This document shows, piece after piece, positions 5,267 through 13,038 of a DNA stretch of 64,000 nucleotides. The first letter of the stretch is position 1. Every line of letters starts with the position of its first letter. The DNA is from Alphaproteobacteria bacterium. GTDB taxonomy: Bacteria > Pseudomonadota > Alphaproteobacteria > Rhizobiales > Xanthobacteraceae. The stretch is taken from NCBI GenBank assembly GCA_005884685.1, contig VBAH01000059.1:1-64000 (forward strand), in the 5' to 3' direction. The position numbers were made by a program, and so were the translations under genes. Below the pieces are notes generated by a model that did no database searches, was not told the origin of the DNA, and saw only the letters and a list, made by a program, of their open reading frames with translations.

Positions 5267-7527
5267 CAGTCTCCCAGCTCCAGCCGCCTCGCTTGCTGGT
5301 GTCTCCCGGCCTTCACGACAGGGCGGGAGACAGGCGTGGCGAAGGCGGCGAATCGTTCCTGCATGGCCAGGGTCTTGGCCTGGTTCACCCTGCCGGAGGG
5401 CTTGGTGCCGCGAACCACCGCCATGATGTCGTCGTACGTGGCCCTGGCCGTCGAGCCGGTGGCGGCCAGCCGACGGAGCCTGGCTGCCTTCACGCACTCC
5501 TCGATGTCCGAGCCGGAGAACTCGCGCGTGTTCTCGATGAACGTGGCCATCTCTCCCGAGCGCCAGGTCGAAACATCGATACCGCGCTTGCGCGTATGGA
5601 TCTCCAGGATGGCCTGCCTCTCCTCGTCCTCGGGCAAGTTCACGAAGAAGTTCTCGGAGAACCTACCCTTGCGAAGTAGCTCGGGCGGCAGGTGATCCGG
5701 ATCGTTCAGGGTGGCGACCACGAAGCAGCCCTTGTTGTTCTCCACCATCCAGGTGAGGAGCTGCCCCAGGGCGCGCTTGCCCACGCCGCCGTCGGACTCT
5801 CCACCGCCCTGCGTACCGGCCAGGGCCTTGTCGATCTCGTCGAGTTGAAGCACACAACGCCCCTTGCCGCTCACGCGGGACAGGGCCCGGTCCACCCTCT
5901 CCTCGGTGGCGCCCACCAGAGAGCCGAAGGCCCTGGCGAACTTGAAGCGGATGAGAGGCAAGGCCAACGCGCGAGCGATGGCCAGGACGGAGTAGGACTT
6001 GCCGGTGTTGTGGTTGATCAGGCCGCACGCCAGGTAGTTCTCGTGGACCGGGACGTGGAAGTCGTAGTAGGGCTCGGGAGGCAAGGTCTCGACCTTGTAA
6101 AGGACAACGTCCCTCAGGGCGCCCTCCTTGCCAGGCGCGTACCGTGGCAGGCCGTAAGTACCTTTCGCCTCGATGCGACCGGCCACGTTGGCGGCCGGCA
6201 CGTAGTCGGAGCCGTCCCAGAAGAGATGGCCAGGAGTGACCGTGATCTGCGAACCGTCGTCGCAGACGAAACGCAGAAGCCGGCAGGCCGGATAGATATG
6301 AGGCGCCATGGCCCAGGCGGTCACGAGCTTTTGCGACCTTTGGTCCAGGGCCGTGACATGAAACGGCTTGGCCGTTTCCCAGCGCTCCTTCACGCTGCGC
6401 GTGGTGTTATCCGTCGGGTCGTGGATGGGGGTGTCGGCGTGCAGGCAGCCGGGCACGCCGCCCAGGACGATGCCTTTGGGGGCCTCCACCGGCGGCTCAT
6501 CCTTGAGAGAGCTTGCCAGGTCCGTGAAGGCGCAGGCCTGAGAGGCCAGCCAGTCCTTCAGGTTCTGGTAGCCGCCGATGTCGTCGAACGTCGGGGCCCC
6601 TGCGAGGTCGACCAGCTCCAGGACCTCGTCGTCGGCCCAGTTGCCTCTTTGCAGCTCGAACAAGGCGTCAAGCACCTTGCGCTTGTCGTCACCTTTCTGG
6701 TGAAGACCGCCCGAGGCGTAGGCGGCGGTGGCGAGGATCTGCCTGGCCTCATGTTGGGAGGAGCCCAGGACGGCGCGGGCCAGCTCCGTACGGAAGTGCG
6801 GCTCGGCCACGCGACGGTAAGGTGGCAAGCCGGCCTCGATGTAGGTGACGTCCTTCTTGAGCTCTTCCTCATCCGGGAGCTCGTAGCGCAGGTTGACGAT
6901 GGCGTAGTCGATCTCCGGGCTCTTTACCGCCGCGGCCCCCAGGAAGATGATCGGCCGCATGTGAGCGGCGTTGCTCAGGGCCTGCGCCTCCACCAGGTTC
7001 CGCAGGGCCCGGCGGCACTGAAAACCTTCGCTCGAGCCGAAGAACATTGCCGAGTCCAGGAAGACGATCACGGCGTCCTTCCCGTAGGGCAGCCCGACCT
7101 GCTGGCCCACTTTCACCTTGTCGCCAGGGCCGACCAGAGGGCCGATGTCCTGGGCGAGGGTGATGATCTCCTCGTCCACGTTGATCACCACGCCCTCCGA
7201 GTCCCTCCGGACGCTCCTGACCATGCCGGAATAGGAGCTAATAACCGGCTGCCCCTGACACTCGCCGAATCGCGTCGTCGGCACGGCCAGGACGGCCCCG
7301 GACGGGTTCTGGGCGAAGGCCTCAGCAGGGTTGCGGGCATCGGAGTAGCCCGTGACGTAGTTCCACGCCGTCAAGCGCCAGGGCGGGCCGTCCTTTCGCC
7401 TCAGGCCCTGGACGACCTGCTGAATGTCCAAAAGGGCGCGCTGCTCCTCCACGGTCCGGACCTGGATCAACTGGGTGCCCGACTTGATCAGGTCGGATAA
7501 CTGCTCTCTGAACTGCTTCTTGCTCAT
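5266..7527 (-). CDS. Ycf46-like AAA+ ATPase interrupted by a mini-intein in the P-loop
   Basis: 753 residues before splicing. Residues 1-340 match the N-terminal part of Ycf46-type ATPases (FREQLSDLIKSGTQLIQVRTVEE at the start). Walker A is GVPG at 357-360, continued after the intein as TGKS at 508-511; together they give a perfect GxxGxGKS. Walker B is CVLQLDEID, sensor 1 lies in VVATLND, and ELLRKGRF supplies the arginine finger. An intein of 147 residues occupies 361-507, so the ATPase should be inactive until splicing. First gene of the left operon; its start is 4 bases from an 18-bp palindrome (7532-7549). Relatives accompany DUF1257/DUF2997 in other bacteria; the cellular role is unknown. 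Confidence 0.85.
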   Translation of the reverse strand: MSKKQFREQLSDLIKSGTQLIQVRTVEEQRALLDIQQVVQGLRRKDGPPWRLTAWNYVTGYSDARNPAEAFAQNPSGAVLAVPTTRFGECQGQPVISSYSGMVRSVRRDSEGVVINVDEEIITLAQDIGPLVGPGDKVKVGQQVGLPYGKDAVIVFLDSAMFFGSSEGFQCRRALRNLVEAQALSNAAHMRPIIFLGAAAVKSPEIDYAIVNLRYELPDEEELKKDVTYIEAGLPPYRRVAEPHFRTELARAVLGSSQHEARQILATAAYASGGLHQKGDDKRKVLDALFELQRGNWADDEVLELVDLAGAPTFDDIGGYQNLKDWLASQACAFTDLASSLKDEPPVEAPKGIVLGGVPGCLHADTPIHDPTDNTTRSVKERWETAKPFHVTALDQRSQKLVTAWAMAPHIYPACRLLRFVCDDGSQITVTPGHLFWDGSDYVPAANVAGRIEAKGTYGLPRYAPGKEGALRDVVLYKVETLPPEPYYDFHVPVHENYLACGLINHNTGKSYSVLAIARALALPLIRFKFARAFGSLVGATEERVDRALSRVSGKGRCVLQLDEIDKALAGTQGGGESDGGVGKRALGQLLTWMVENNKGCFVVATLNDPDHLPPELLRKGRFSENFFVNLPEDEERQAILEIHTRKRGIDVSTWRSGEMATFIENTREFSGSDIEECVKAARLRRLAATGSTARATYDDIMAVVRGTKPSGRVNQAKTLAMQERFAAFATPVSRPVVKAGRHQQARRLELGD
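6007..6447 (-). other. Mini-intein (147 aa) in the ATPase P-loop
   Basis: Begins with Cys (CLHADTPIHD, block A), has TVTPGHLFW (block B, TxxH) and ends LINHN with Thr as the next residue. The block F region is YYDFHVPVHENYLACG. No LAGLIDADG or HNH motif fits in its length, so it is a splicing-only intein. The insertion point, between Gly and Thr of the P-loop, removes ATP binding until it is excised. Confidence 0.85.
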
Positions 7528-7531
7528 TTTG

Positions 7532-7549
7532 TTCTTTTCCGGAAAAGAA
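7532..7549. promoter_or_regulatory. Palindrome TTCTTTTCCGGAAAAGAA at the ATPase start
   Basis: A perfect 18-bp palindrome 4 bases upstream of the ATPase ATG. On the mRNA its right half (GGAAAAGAA) also serves as the only Shine-Dalgarno-like sequence. Related palindromes occur at 22531-22550 and 57360-57377. It could be an operator or a hairpin that masks the ribosome site. Confidence 0.6.
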
Positions 7550-7556
7550 TTGTAAC

Positions 7557-7580
7557 GACGGCCTGGCTAGCCAGACCGTC
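7557..7580 (-). terminator. Terminator-like hairpin before the ATPase operon
   Basis: On the minus strand GACGGTCTGGC and GCCAGGCCGTC pair over 11 positions (one G-U) around a tiny loop, followed by the T-rich GTTACAATTCTTTT. It lies between the end of the upstream gene (7633) and the ATPase start, so it probably ends or attenuates transcription from the 9.8-7.6 kb gene set. Confidence 0.55.
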
Positions 7581-7632
7581 TCAGAATGGTAACGCGCTGG
7601 TGGTGTTGATTCGGGCGGCTGGAAAGAGATGG

Positions 7633-8115
7633 CTAGTCGAAACTGATCTGAGGAACGACAGAGGCGAGCACCGTCGCGCAGGCCTCGTCCAGGCTCAGTC
7701 GTTTGCTATTTACGACGTAGTACAGCCCGCAGCGCTCGGTGGCGGTGACGTGAATATCCGCCAACGTGGCCCGGTATTTATCCAGGACAAGGGCGACGAT
7801 CCTCACGCGCCTGATCGCGTACAGGCCTCGGTCCGTGTCGTCGTGCCCCAAGTCGTATATCTCGTGCTGAAACGCGAGCTTCCCCTGACTTGACTGGAGG
7901 CCGTCCAGCGGACCAAGTGCCTCGAGCAAGAGATCGACGGCAGGACCGAGGTCGGCCCGCAAGGACTGCCTGAGTCTCTCTTTCGCTTCCAGGGCCACCT
8001 TGGCGGCCTCGTTCTCTTTTATGCACTCATGGGCCCGCCGCGTCAGCGCTTGCTGAGTGCGCGCGACAAGCGCCTGAACCTGTACATAGTTGGGCAAACT
8101 GTTCGCTTCGGCCAT
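7633..8115 (-). CDS. Hypothetical protein, coiled-coil N-terminus (160 aa)
   Basis: ATG 8115 overlaps the upstream stop (TGATG). The first ~55 residues are charged and Ala-rich (ECIKENEAAKVALEAKERLR), typical of a coiled coil. The second half is beta/alpha with YDLGHDDTDRGLYAIRRVR and a CGLYYVV strand. No recognised family. Last gene of the short set 9.8-7.6 kb, followed by a terminator-like hairpin. Confidence 0.65.
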   Translation of the reverse strand: MAEANSLPNYVQVQALVARTQQALTRRAHECIKENEAAKVALEAKERLRQSLRADLGPAVDLLLEALGPLDGLQSSQGKLAFQHEIYDLGHDDTDRGLYAIRRVRIVALVLDKYRATLADIHVTATERCGLYYVVNSKRLSLDEACATVLASVVPQISFD

Positions 8116-8378
8116 CAGCGCACCTCGCAGATCACGCCCTGCAGACAGATTGCCTCAGCCAGTGGCGAGGCGACAGCCAGACGCGCCTCGCTGGGGCTGC
8201 CGGCATACAAACCCGTCTCGTAGACGGCGATGACGCGTCCGTCGGCATTCTCCACGTCATCGTCCACGACCACCTCGATCACCAACGGCCCAGCTCGATC
8301 GGGCACGCGTACGAAGCACTCGCCGACGTCCTGGTTGCTATCCAACAACTCGACGACCCATTTCTTCATATTCACCAC
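8115..8378 (-). CDS. Small hypothetical protein (87 aa)
   Basis: The start is uncertain: GTG 8378 has AAAGG five bases upstream, while ATG 8369 is nine bases further in. The product is acidic, with a central IEVVVDDDVENADGRVIAVYET strand-turn-strand in spaced form and a C-terminal LAEAICLQGVICEVR. No domain recognised. Its stop overlaps the next start, so it belongs to the same transcript. Confidence 0.6.
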   Translation of the reverse strand: MVNMKKWVVELLDSNQDVGECFVRVPDRAGPLVIEVVVDDDVENADGRVIAVYETGLYAGSPSEARLAVASPLAEAICLQGVICEVR

Positions 8379-8389
8379 TGCTGCCTTTC

Positions 8390-8725
8390 CTATTTCTTCT
8401 CTGTGTTGGTCGTGATCCTCTTGGCGAAGACCGAGCCCATCGCCAGCTCGCAGGTGTGGTCCTTGTTCCTGCTGGCCTTGACGGCGGCGACGTGGACCAG
8501 GGACCTCAGACAGACCGTGACGGCGTAGCGCTCGGCCGGTTCCCCTGGGACATCGCAGTCGGCGCAGTAGAAGCCCAGCCCAACAGCGACGAAGCGATCC
8601 TGCACCTTGACGGCCAGGTCTTCCATCCCCTGCTCGAGACAGAAATCGGCAAGGGCCTTGGCCGCTACGGGGTCCTCGCGCATCGCGCCTGCGAGCAGAG
8701 CCAGGATGGTCTGGAGGTCGTTCAT
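8390..8725 (-). CDS. Hypothetical protein with a TIGR02996-like N-terminal helix pair
   Basis: ATG 8725 overlaps the preceding stop (ATGA). The N-terminal region AGAMREDPVAAKALADFCLEQG resembles, in layout only, the 'ADP-DD-PRL-YADWLEE-GD' block of the TIGR02996 repeat-companion domain common in Gemmata. Two later Cys (FYCADCDVP) form a CxxC. The similarity is weak and inferred by eye. Confidence 0.55.
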   Translation of the reverse strand: MNDLQTILALLAGAMREDPVAAKALADFCLEQGMEDLAVKVQDRFVAVGLGFYCADCDVPGEPAERYAVTVCLRSLVHVAAVKASRNKDHTCELAMGSVFAKRITTNTEKK

Positions 8726-9114
8726 CCGGCGGCCCTGCGCTTCAACTCCCTGTCGATCTCTTCCAGTAACCCGTCAACGACCTCGTCCCATGGGGCTTTG
8801 TCAAACCAATCGAGTAGCCATCGGCAGGCGGCTGGTTCTTGCAGCTTTTGGTCGATCTGGTAGCACGCATGACTGAACGCCTCGTCAGTCTCGCCGACCG
8901 TGTGCAGGTCTTCGCCACGCCAGTAGCACAGCCCCACCAGGCAGGCGGCCTCGACAGGACAGTTCTTATCGCCCCACAATGACGGCGGCACGGTCGTCGC
9001 GTTGCGGACCAGAGCGTGGTCTCCCGTTAACAAGGCCATGCGCACGGCCTCGAGGCCTTTCTTCGGAGCGATCGGCGCGAAGCCGTCGCGAAACACCGTT
9101 CTCCAGCTCTCCAT
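8722..9114 (-). CDS. Hypothetical protein (130 aa)
   Basis: ATG 9114 is preferred: GGAAAGG lies 9 bases upstream, while the alternative TTG 9123 has nothing. The protein is helical, Trp-rich toward its end (WLLDWFDKAPWDEVVDGLLEEIDREL), with CPVEAACLVGLCYWRGEDLH in the centre. The pattern of paired helices would fit a small repeat protein, but no family is recognised. Overlaps the following gene by 4 bases. Confidence 0.65.
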   Translation of the reverse strand: MESWRTVFRDGFAPIAPKKGLEAVRMALLTGDHALVRNATTVPPSLWGDKNCPVEAACLVGLCYWRGEDLHTVGETDEAFSHACYQIDQKLQEPAACRWLLDWFDKAPWDEVVDGLLEEIDRELKRRAAG

Positions 9115-9119
9115 TTTCT

Positions 9120-9806
9120 TCAACCTTTCCCCAGCAGGCAGTCAAGCGCCCAACACCCCTTGTAGTGGTCCCCAGGGGCGCGAAGGTGCTGCAGCAACTC
9201 GGGCCCCTCGCTTTGTCCTGCGTCTACCAGCATGTCGGCCAGGACCGGCAGCTCGCCAAAGGACTTGGCCTCGTAGATGTGCTGGGCCGTCTTGACGATC
9301 AGCCCGTTCTCCCAGTTGACGAAACTCACCAGGGGCCTTACGTCCGAGTTGGCCTGCAGGCCTACACGAGCAACGAACTGCTCGGCGCTGAAGGGGTCGC
9401 CCATGATGTCGTGAAAGGCGACCAGGAGACCGCTCTTGTGCGCGACGTTTCTGGCCACCAGCTCAGCCGCGTTCTTCGCGCAGGTGGCGTTGCACATGTA
9501 GCAGGCGTACTCTCCAAGACTGTCGTGAGTAATCAGACCGTCAGCAAGGCTCTCACCCAGCTCGGCGACCGCTTCAAGCCGTAGGGCAGTCGATCGGACA
9601 GCTTTGATCAACCGCTCTCCGGCGCAGGCGAACAGACGCAATTTCCTGTCGCTCGGAAGGGCCAGCCGACCAATGTGTCTTTTGTCAACGGGGCGCGACA
9701 GGTCGAACAGGGTTCGCTTGTCGTACATGGCGGCCAGCAAGTAAGTCGGGTCTGGCGTCGCGCGCCACTGCTCGCGCGTTATCACTGGCTGGTAAGGGAC
9801 GGCCAC
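9120..9806 (-). CDS. Gemmata-type paralogous family protein (member 1)
   Basis: GTG 9806 is preferred to GTG 9815 because GGAGG lies 8 bases upstream of it. The 228-residue product has the family landmarks: EQWRATPDPTYLLAAM at the N-terminus, DRKLRLFACAGERL, FHDIMGDPFS (the 'GNPFRP' block), LPVLADMLVDAG and the closing HYKGCWALDCLLGKG. I know this family only from planctomycetes, chiefly Gemmata relatives, where it is expanded and of unknown function. Four more copies lie at 59.9-63.4 kb. Transcribed divergently from the cysteine peptidase gene; a 14-bp palindrome lies between them. Confidence 0.7.
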   Translation of the reverse strand: MAVPYQPVITREQWRATPDPTYLLAAMYDKRTLFDLSRPVDKRHIGRLALPSDRKLRLFACAGERLIKAVRSTALRLEAVAELGESLADGLITHDSLGEYACYMCNATCAKNAAELVARNVAHKSGLLVAFHDIMGDPFSAEQFVARVGLQANSDVRPLVSFVNWENGLIVKTAQHIYEAKSFGELPVLADMLVDAGQSEGPELLQHLRAPGDHYKGCWALDCLLGKG

Positions 9807-9842
9807 GGCAGTCACCTCCGGGTTGAGCGTAAAGCGCTATCA

Positions 9843-9856
9843 TGGCGAGCTCGCCA
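9843..9856. promoter_or_regulatory. Palindrome TGGCGAGCTCGCCA between divergent genes
   Basis: A perfect 14-bp palindrome in the 69-base gap between the minus-strand family gene (start 9806) and the plus-strand peptidase (start 9876). Position and symmetry suit a dimeric repressor site controlling one or both promoters. No clear -35/-10 pair was found. Confidence 0.4.
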
Positions 9857-9875
9857 GGGACAAACGGAGCTCGTC

Positions 9876-10856
9876 ATGCCTCAGAAAAACAGGTTGTCAG
9901 ACAGCGGCCGTTACGGGGGGTGGAGGAAACAAAGCCCTGATCAACGCGACTTCCGATACGCACCGCCCAACCACGTCATGGCGGCCTTGCCGCCGGCGGT
10001 CGATCTCACGAGCGGTATGGGGCAAGTACTGGACCAAAGTTCACTAGGCAGCTGCGGAGCTCACGCCGTTGATTCGCTGATCATGTTCGACCAGCAGAAA
10101 CAGGGCATGCCGGTAACGTCTAGCTCGCGGCTGCTCATCTACTACTTCACCCGCGTAATCATGGGCACGGTGAACGAAGATTCCGGCGTAGACAACCGTA
10201 CGCTGCTCCAGGCACTAAACAAGTACGGCTTCTGCGACGAGTCGCTCTGGCCGTACGACATCTCGAAGTTCACCCAGCGGCCACCCGACGCGGCCATCCA
10301 GGCCGCATCGGGGAGCCTGGTCCAGAACTACGCCTCAGTGAGGCAGGACCTGGCGACCATGAAGGGCACGATCGCCTCGGGCTTCCCGTTCCTCTATGGT
10401 TTCACGGTTTACGCCAGTTTTGAGTCGGACCAGGTGGCGAGGACCGGGATCGTGCCGATGCCCGGCCGTAGTGAACAAGTGTACGGAGGCCACGACGTCG
10501 TGATTTGTGGCTACGACGACCACACGCAAAGGTTCAAATTCAAGAACAGTTGGAACGGCTGGGGCGAGAACAACTCGGGCTACGGCTACTTCCCCTACGC
10601 CTTCGCCACTAACCCCGACCTGGCCTCGGACTTCTGGGTGATCAATGCCATCCCGAGCGTGACGCCTGTCCCGCCGCCTCCCCCTCCTCCGCCACCGCCC
10701 AGCCCTCGTCGTGTCTTCGGGCTGAGCTTCGCCAGGCCCATCCCCAAGGGCCGACGAATCACGTTCGCGTCGCCGGTGGACGTCCCGGCCGGCGACTACG
10801 ACGTCTTCCCGGCCGGCACTCGACAGACCATCGCCGACGTCGAGACGGAGGAGTAA
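9876..10856 (+). CDS. Papain-family (C1A) cysteine peptidase with polyproline tail
   Basis: ATG 9876 has CGGAG nine bases upstream. The 326-residue protein has the C1A landmarks in order: Gln54 (VLDQSSLGSC, oxyanion hole), Cys60 (GSCGAHA), His206 (YGGHDVVICGYDD) and Asn224 (FKNSWNGWG). It lacks a signal peptide and a long inhibitory propeptide, so it is probably cytoplasmic or released at lysis. A run of about ten prolines near residue 270 links the peptidase to a ~55-residue C-terminal beta-rich domain. It is the only plus-strand gene in its neighbourhood and meets the next minus-strand gene tail to tail. A role in host takeover, lysis or virion maturation is inference. Confidence 0.85.
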   Translation: MPQKNRLSDSGRYGGWRKQSPDQRDFRYAPPNHVMAALPPAVDLTSGMGQVLDQSSLGSCGAHAVDSLIMFDQQKQGMPVTSSSRLLIYYFTRVIMGTVNEDSGVDNRTLLQALNKYGFCDESLWPYDISKFTQRPPDAAIQAASGSLVQNYASVRQDLATMKGTIASGFPFLYGFTVYASFESDQVARTGIVPMPGRSEQVYGGHDVVICGYDDHTQRFKFKNSWNGWGENNSGYGYFPYAFATNPDLASDFWVINAIPSVTPVPPPPPPPPPPSPRRVFGLSFARPIPKGRRITFASPVDVPAGDYDVFPAGTRQTIADVETEE

Positions 10857-10862
10857 CCAGGC

Positions 10863-11321
10863 TCATTCGCAGTTGACGAGCCGCATGCCGACGGACAAGA
10901 CGTAGCGGTCGCCCAGGTCGGGGTCGTTGTCGAATAAATCAATTGCCTCTTGATGGCGACCCTCTTCCAGGAGGGCCGCCAGATTTTTGAACACCGCTAC
11001 ATCCGGGTCGAGCTCGTCCAGGTCATCCAGGTCGAGCTCGAAGTGGTCCAGTGCCATTTCATGGGCCGCCCTGGCCCCCTCGCGCAGAGCCAGGGCCTTG
11101 GACGCGTGGTACTCGATTTGGGTGTTGTCCTGGTCGTCGTAGTCAGGGTTGGGCCCCCAACGCAGCCGCCAGATATAGGGCTCCGCCCGCAGCGACGAGG
11201 TGGCTGCCACCTCGTCGCCTTCTTCCTCGAAGAGGTCCGCCAGGAGCTGCCTCGCTGATTGATCTTCCTCAACGAAGAGCGCCCTGACCAGGGCCAGGGC
11301 GCTTTTGTCTTTCTGCGACAT
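10863..11321 (-). CDS. Acidic hypothetical protein, TIGR02996-like start (152 aa)
   Basis: ATG 11321 follows GGAAG. The N-terminal segment LVRALFVEEDQSARQLLADLFEEEGDE resembles, in layout, the planctomycete TIGR02996 repeat-companion block (LLxAVxxxPxDxxxRLxxADWLEExGD); the rest is very acidic (FELDLDDLDELDPDVAVF) and helical. Function unknown. It converges with the peptidase gene, only 6 bases apart, without a visible terminator. Confidence 0.6.
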   Translation of the reverse strand: MSQKDKSALALVRALFVEEDQSARQLLADLFEEEGDEVAATSSLRAEPYIWRLRWGPNPDYDDQDNTQIEYHASKALALREGARAAHEMALDHFELDLDDLDELDPDVAVFKNLAALLEEGRHQEAIDLFDNDPDLGDRYVLSVGMRLVNCE

Positions 11322-11337
11322 TTTTCTTCCTCACTGC

Positions 11338-11748
11338 TCAACGCAACTCCTGGGTCAGTACGTCAGTCGTGCCCGGCACGAACTGCACGACGAAGGTCTT
11401 CTTCTCGCTGGGCTGGTCGCCCCTCTCCAGGAAGACCTTCATCGACCACTCGTTCCCGTCGTCCTCCCAGCCGGAGGTGTCCTTGACGTCGTCCTCGCCG
11501 AGGTCGAAGAACATAAACAACTCGTCGGCGACCTCTTTTCTCAGCTCGTTCAGGTCATGGTTGATGTCTTCCTCGACGGCCCGCGTGAAGTCCGCCAGGA
11601 CCTCGCAGCCCGCCCACGCAAAGGTGTTGCGAATAACACGTAGCCCGTGCTCCCTGGCGTAGTCGCTGGCCTCTGCCGGGCCCTGGGGCGAGAAGCACCC
11701 GGCCGCGTTGCCATGGTTGTCCTCGAAAGTGTAGATCTCGATGGGCAT
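11338..11748 (-). CDS. Acidic hypothetical protein (136 aa)
   Basis: ATG 11748 has GAGGA six bases upstream. Begins IEIYTFEDNHGNAAG, continues with helices (AVEEDINHDLNELRKEVADEL in spaced form), an acidic DLGEDDVKDTSGWEDDG turn, and a C-terminal beta region (KKTFVVQFVPG). No known domain. It is part of a run of short accessory genes between 10.9 and 14.4 kb that are probably co-transcribed. Confidence 0.65.
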   Translation of the reverse strand: MPIEIYTFEDNHGNAAGCFSPQGPAEASDYAREHGLRVIRNTFAWAGCEVLADFTRAVEEDINHDLNELRKEVADELFMFFDLGEDDVKDTSGWEDDGNEWSMKVFLERGDQPSEKKTFVVQFVPGTTDVLTQELR

Positions 11749-11750
11749 GT

Positions 11751-12389
11751 CTAGTCCTCGTCGTGCATGTTATCCAGGTTGGCGAGCAACTTGGTCGCCA
11801 CTTTTTCGGCATTGCCGTTCTCCAGGGGCAGCTCCTTGAGCTGACTCAGGAGCCGTCGCACGTGGTCCCGGACCGTTTGATCAATGGCTTTGGTCTTCTC
11901 TTTCTCCACGCCGAAGACCGCGGCGTACATCTCCGGGTCGTCGGCGAAGTCGTGGCGCGCTCTCTGCGCCATGTCGCCCTTGTCTCTCGTGGCCAGCTTC
12001 AAGACGTCGGGCGGCGTCATGATGCCTTCCTGATCCAGGGCGTGGCCCAGGTAGGCCCTGATCTCGGGAGAAAACTCGGTGGAGTGATCATGCTCGTCCG
12101 GCGGGTTGATGAGCATGGCCTCCGTCATGCCCACGGCGCAGGTGACGCAGTCGGCGATCAGCCCGTCCGGAGGGCCGCCTGAGAGGGCCAGGCACAGCCG
12201 GAGGAACTCCGGCAGGGACTTGTAGAAATCGTTGCCGGTGACTACTCTCACGCCGGCCATGAGCTTGTCGAAGTTGCTTCTCGTGATCTCTTCTTGAAGC
12301 TCGTCTCTCAGCTCCATGTGGATGGTGATGGGAGACCAGGACAGACCTTCCGTCCCGAAGCGATCAATAAACAGGCAGAGAAGAGGCAA
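11751..12389 (-). CDS. Conserved-looking hypothetical protein (about 212 aa)
   Basis: Coding character begins at LPLLCLFIDRFGTEGLSW, just after the upstream stop at 12403; no ATG is available there, so a TTG at 12389 is proposed, with ATG at about residue 25 as the fallback. The 'DRFG-x-E-L-x-W-x-P-xTI' opening and later SLPEFLRLCLALSG and FSPEIRAYLGHAL blocks resemble a family of unknown function seen in mobile elements, recalled by pattern only. No catalytic motif visible. Confidence 0.6.
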   Translation of the reverse strand: MPLLCLFIDRFGTEGLSWSPITIHMELRDELQEEITRSNFDKLMAGVRVVTGNDFYKSLPEFLRLCLALSGGPPDGLIADCVTCAVGMTEAMLINPPDEHDHSTEFSPEIRAYLGHALDQEGIMTPPDVLKLATRDKGDMAQRARHDFADDPEMYAAVFGVEKEKTKAIDQTVRDHVRRLLSQLKELPLENGNAEKVATKLLANLDNMHDED

Positions 12390-12402
12390 GGCGCAAGCGT
12401 TG

Positions 12403-12930
12403 TCATCGGCCAGGAGATGAACAGGACGACGTGGCCCCTGTGGCGGTCTTGGCACGTTCTTCCTCCAGCTTCTTCTCGACCAGGAAGTAGAGGGCGACCA
12501 TGTCGTACTGGATGATCTCGACGGGTGGGCCATCGAGCCGCGGCAAGTGCTCGCCCGTCTGAAGGTCCAGCACGCCCTCTTTGCCAGGGAGCCAGGCCAG
12601 GCGCCTGTCTCCCAGACACAAAGACAGAACGGGAAGGACCTTCGACCCTGCCCGCCGGCGCTCAGCTAGTAGGTTGCCGTGAGCGACGAGAGAGGTCGCG
12701 ATCTCCTCCAGGAGATACTGCTGCTGCTCGTCGGTGACGGCCTTCTTGGCTGAAAGAAACGCCGCTGCTGTCAAGAGCAATGCCTCGCCCGGAGCAAGCG
12801 GCCGACCTGGACCACCGGTCACCTCTTTGTCCGGGACGTGGCCCTTTCGGGCGAGGCGCAAAAGTGACCTGACGCGCAACGGCCCCAGTCGCTTGATGAA
12901 GGGCGACAGCTCTTCCAGGGTTGGCGTCAC
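12403..12930 (-). CDS. Hypothetical protein (175 aa)
   Basis: GTG 12930 is preferred (GGAGGA upstream); the frame is open further to TTG 13023, but that would lie inside the conserved leader element at 13004-13029. The protein starts TPTLEELSPFIKRLGPL, is helical with basic patches (RVRSLLRLARKGHV), and has a later strand region (RRLAWLPGKEGVLDLQTGEHL) where Leu-Asp-Leu would suit a small beta domain. No family recognised. Confidence 0.6.
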   Translation of the reverse strand: MTPTLEELSPFIKRLGPLRVRSLLRLARKGHVPDKEVTGGPGRPLAPGEALLLTAAAFLSAKKAVTDEQQQYLLEEIATSLVAHGNLLAERRRAGSKVLPVLSLCLGDRRLAWLPGKEGVLDLQTGEHLPRLDGPPVEIIQYDMVALYFLVEKKLEEERAKTATGATSSCSSPGR

Positions 12931-13003
12931 GAGTTTCTGATTCCTCCGCCCCGTCCACCAGACCGACGGGAAGGCCTTGATGCCGCCGCTCGTAATTGGC
13001 TTC

Positions 13004-13029
13004 GCGGCTTTAGCCCGCCGCAAAGGGCT
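13004..13029 (-). promoter_or_regulatory. Leader pseudoknot element, copy 1
   Basis: Read on the minus strand: AGCCC, TTT, GCGGC, GGGCT, AAA, GCCGC. Stem 1 pairs AGCCC/GGGCT, stem 2 pairs GCGGC/GCCGC, giving an H-type pseudoknot. Stem 2 is GCAGC/GCTGC in other copies, so the middle pair changes from A-U to G-C. It lies between two genes, in the leader of the gene at 12403-12930. Confidence 0.55.
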
Positions 13030-13038
13030 TGAGGCCGC

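Noticed and set aside
5692-7500. Open frame of about 600 codons on the plus strand
   Set aside because: It is antisense to the AAA+ ATPase gene, which has Walker motifs and an intein with exact junctions. Long antisense frames are expected at this GC content. Similar plus-strand frames at 3159-4334, 36439-38304 and 51536-52930 were dismissed for the same reason.
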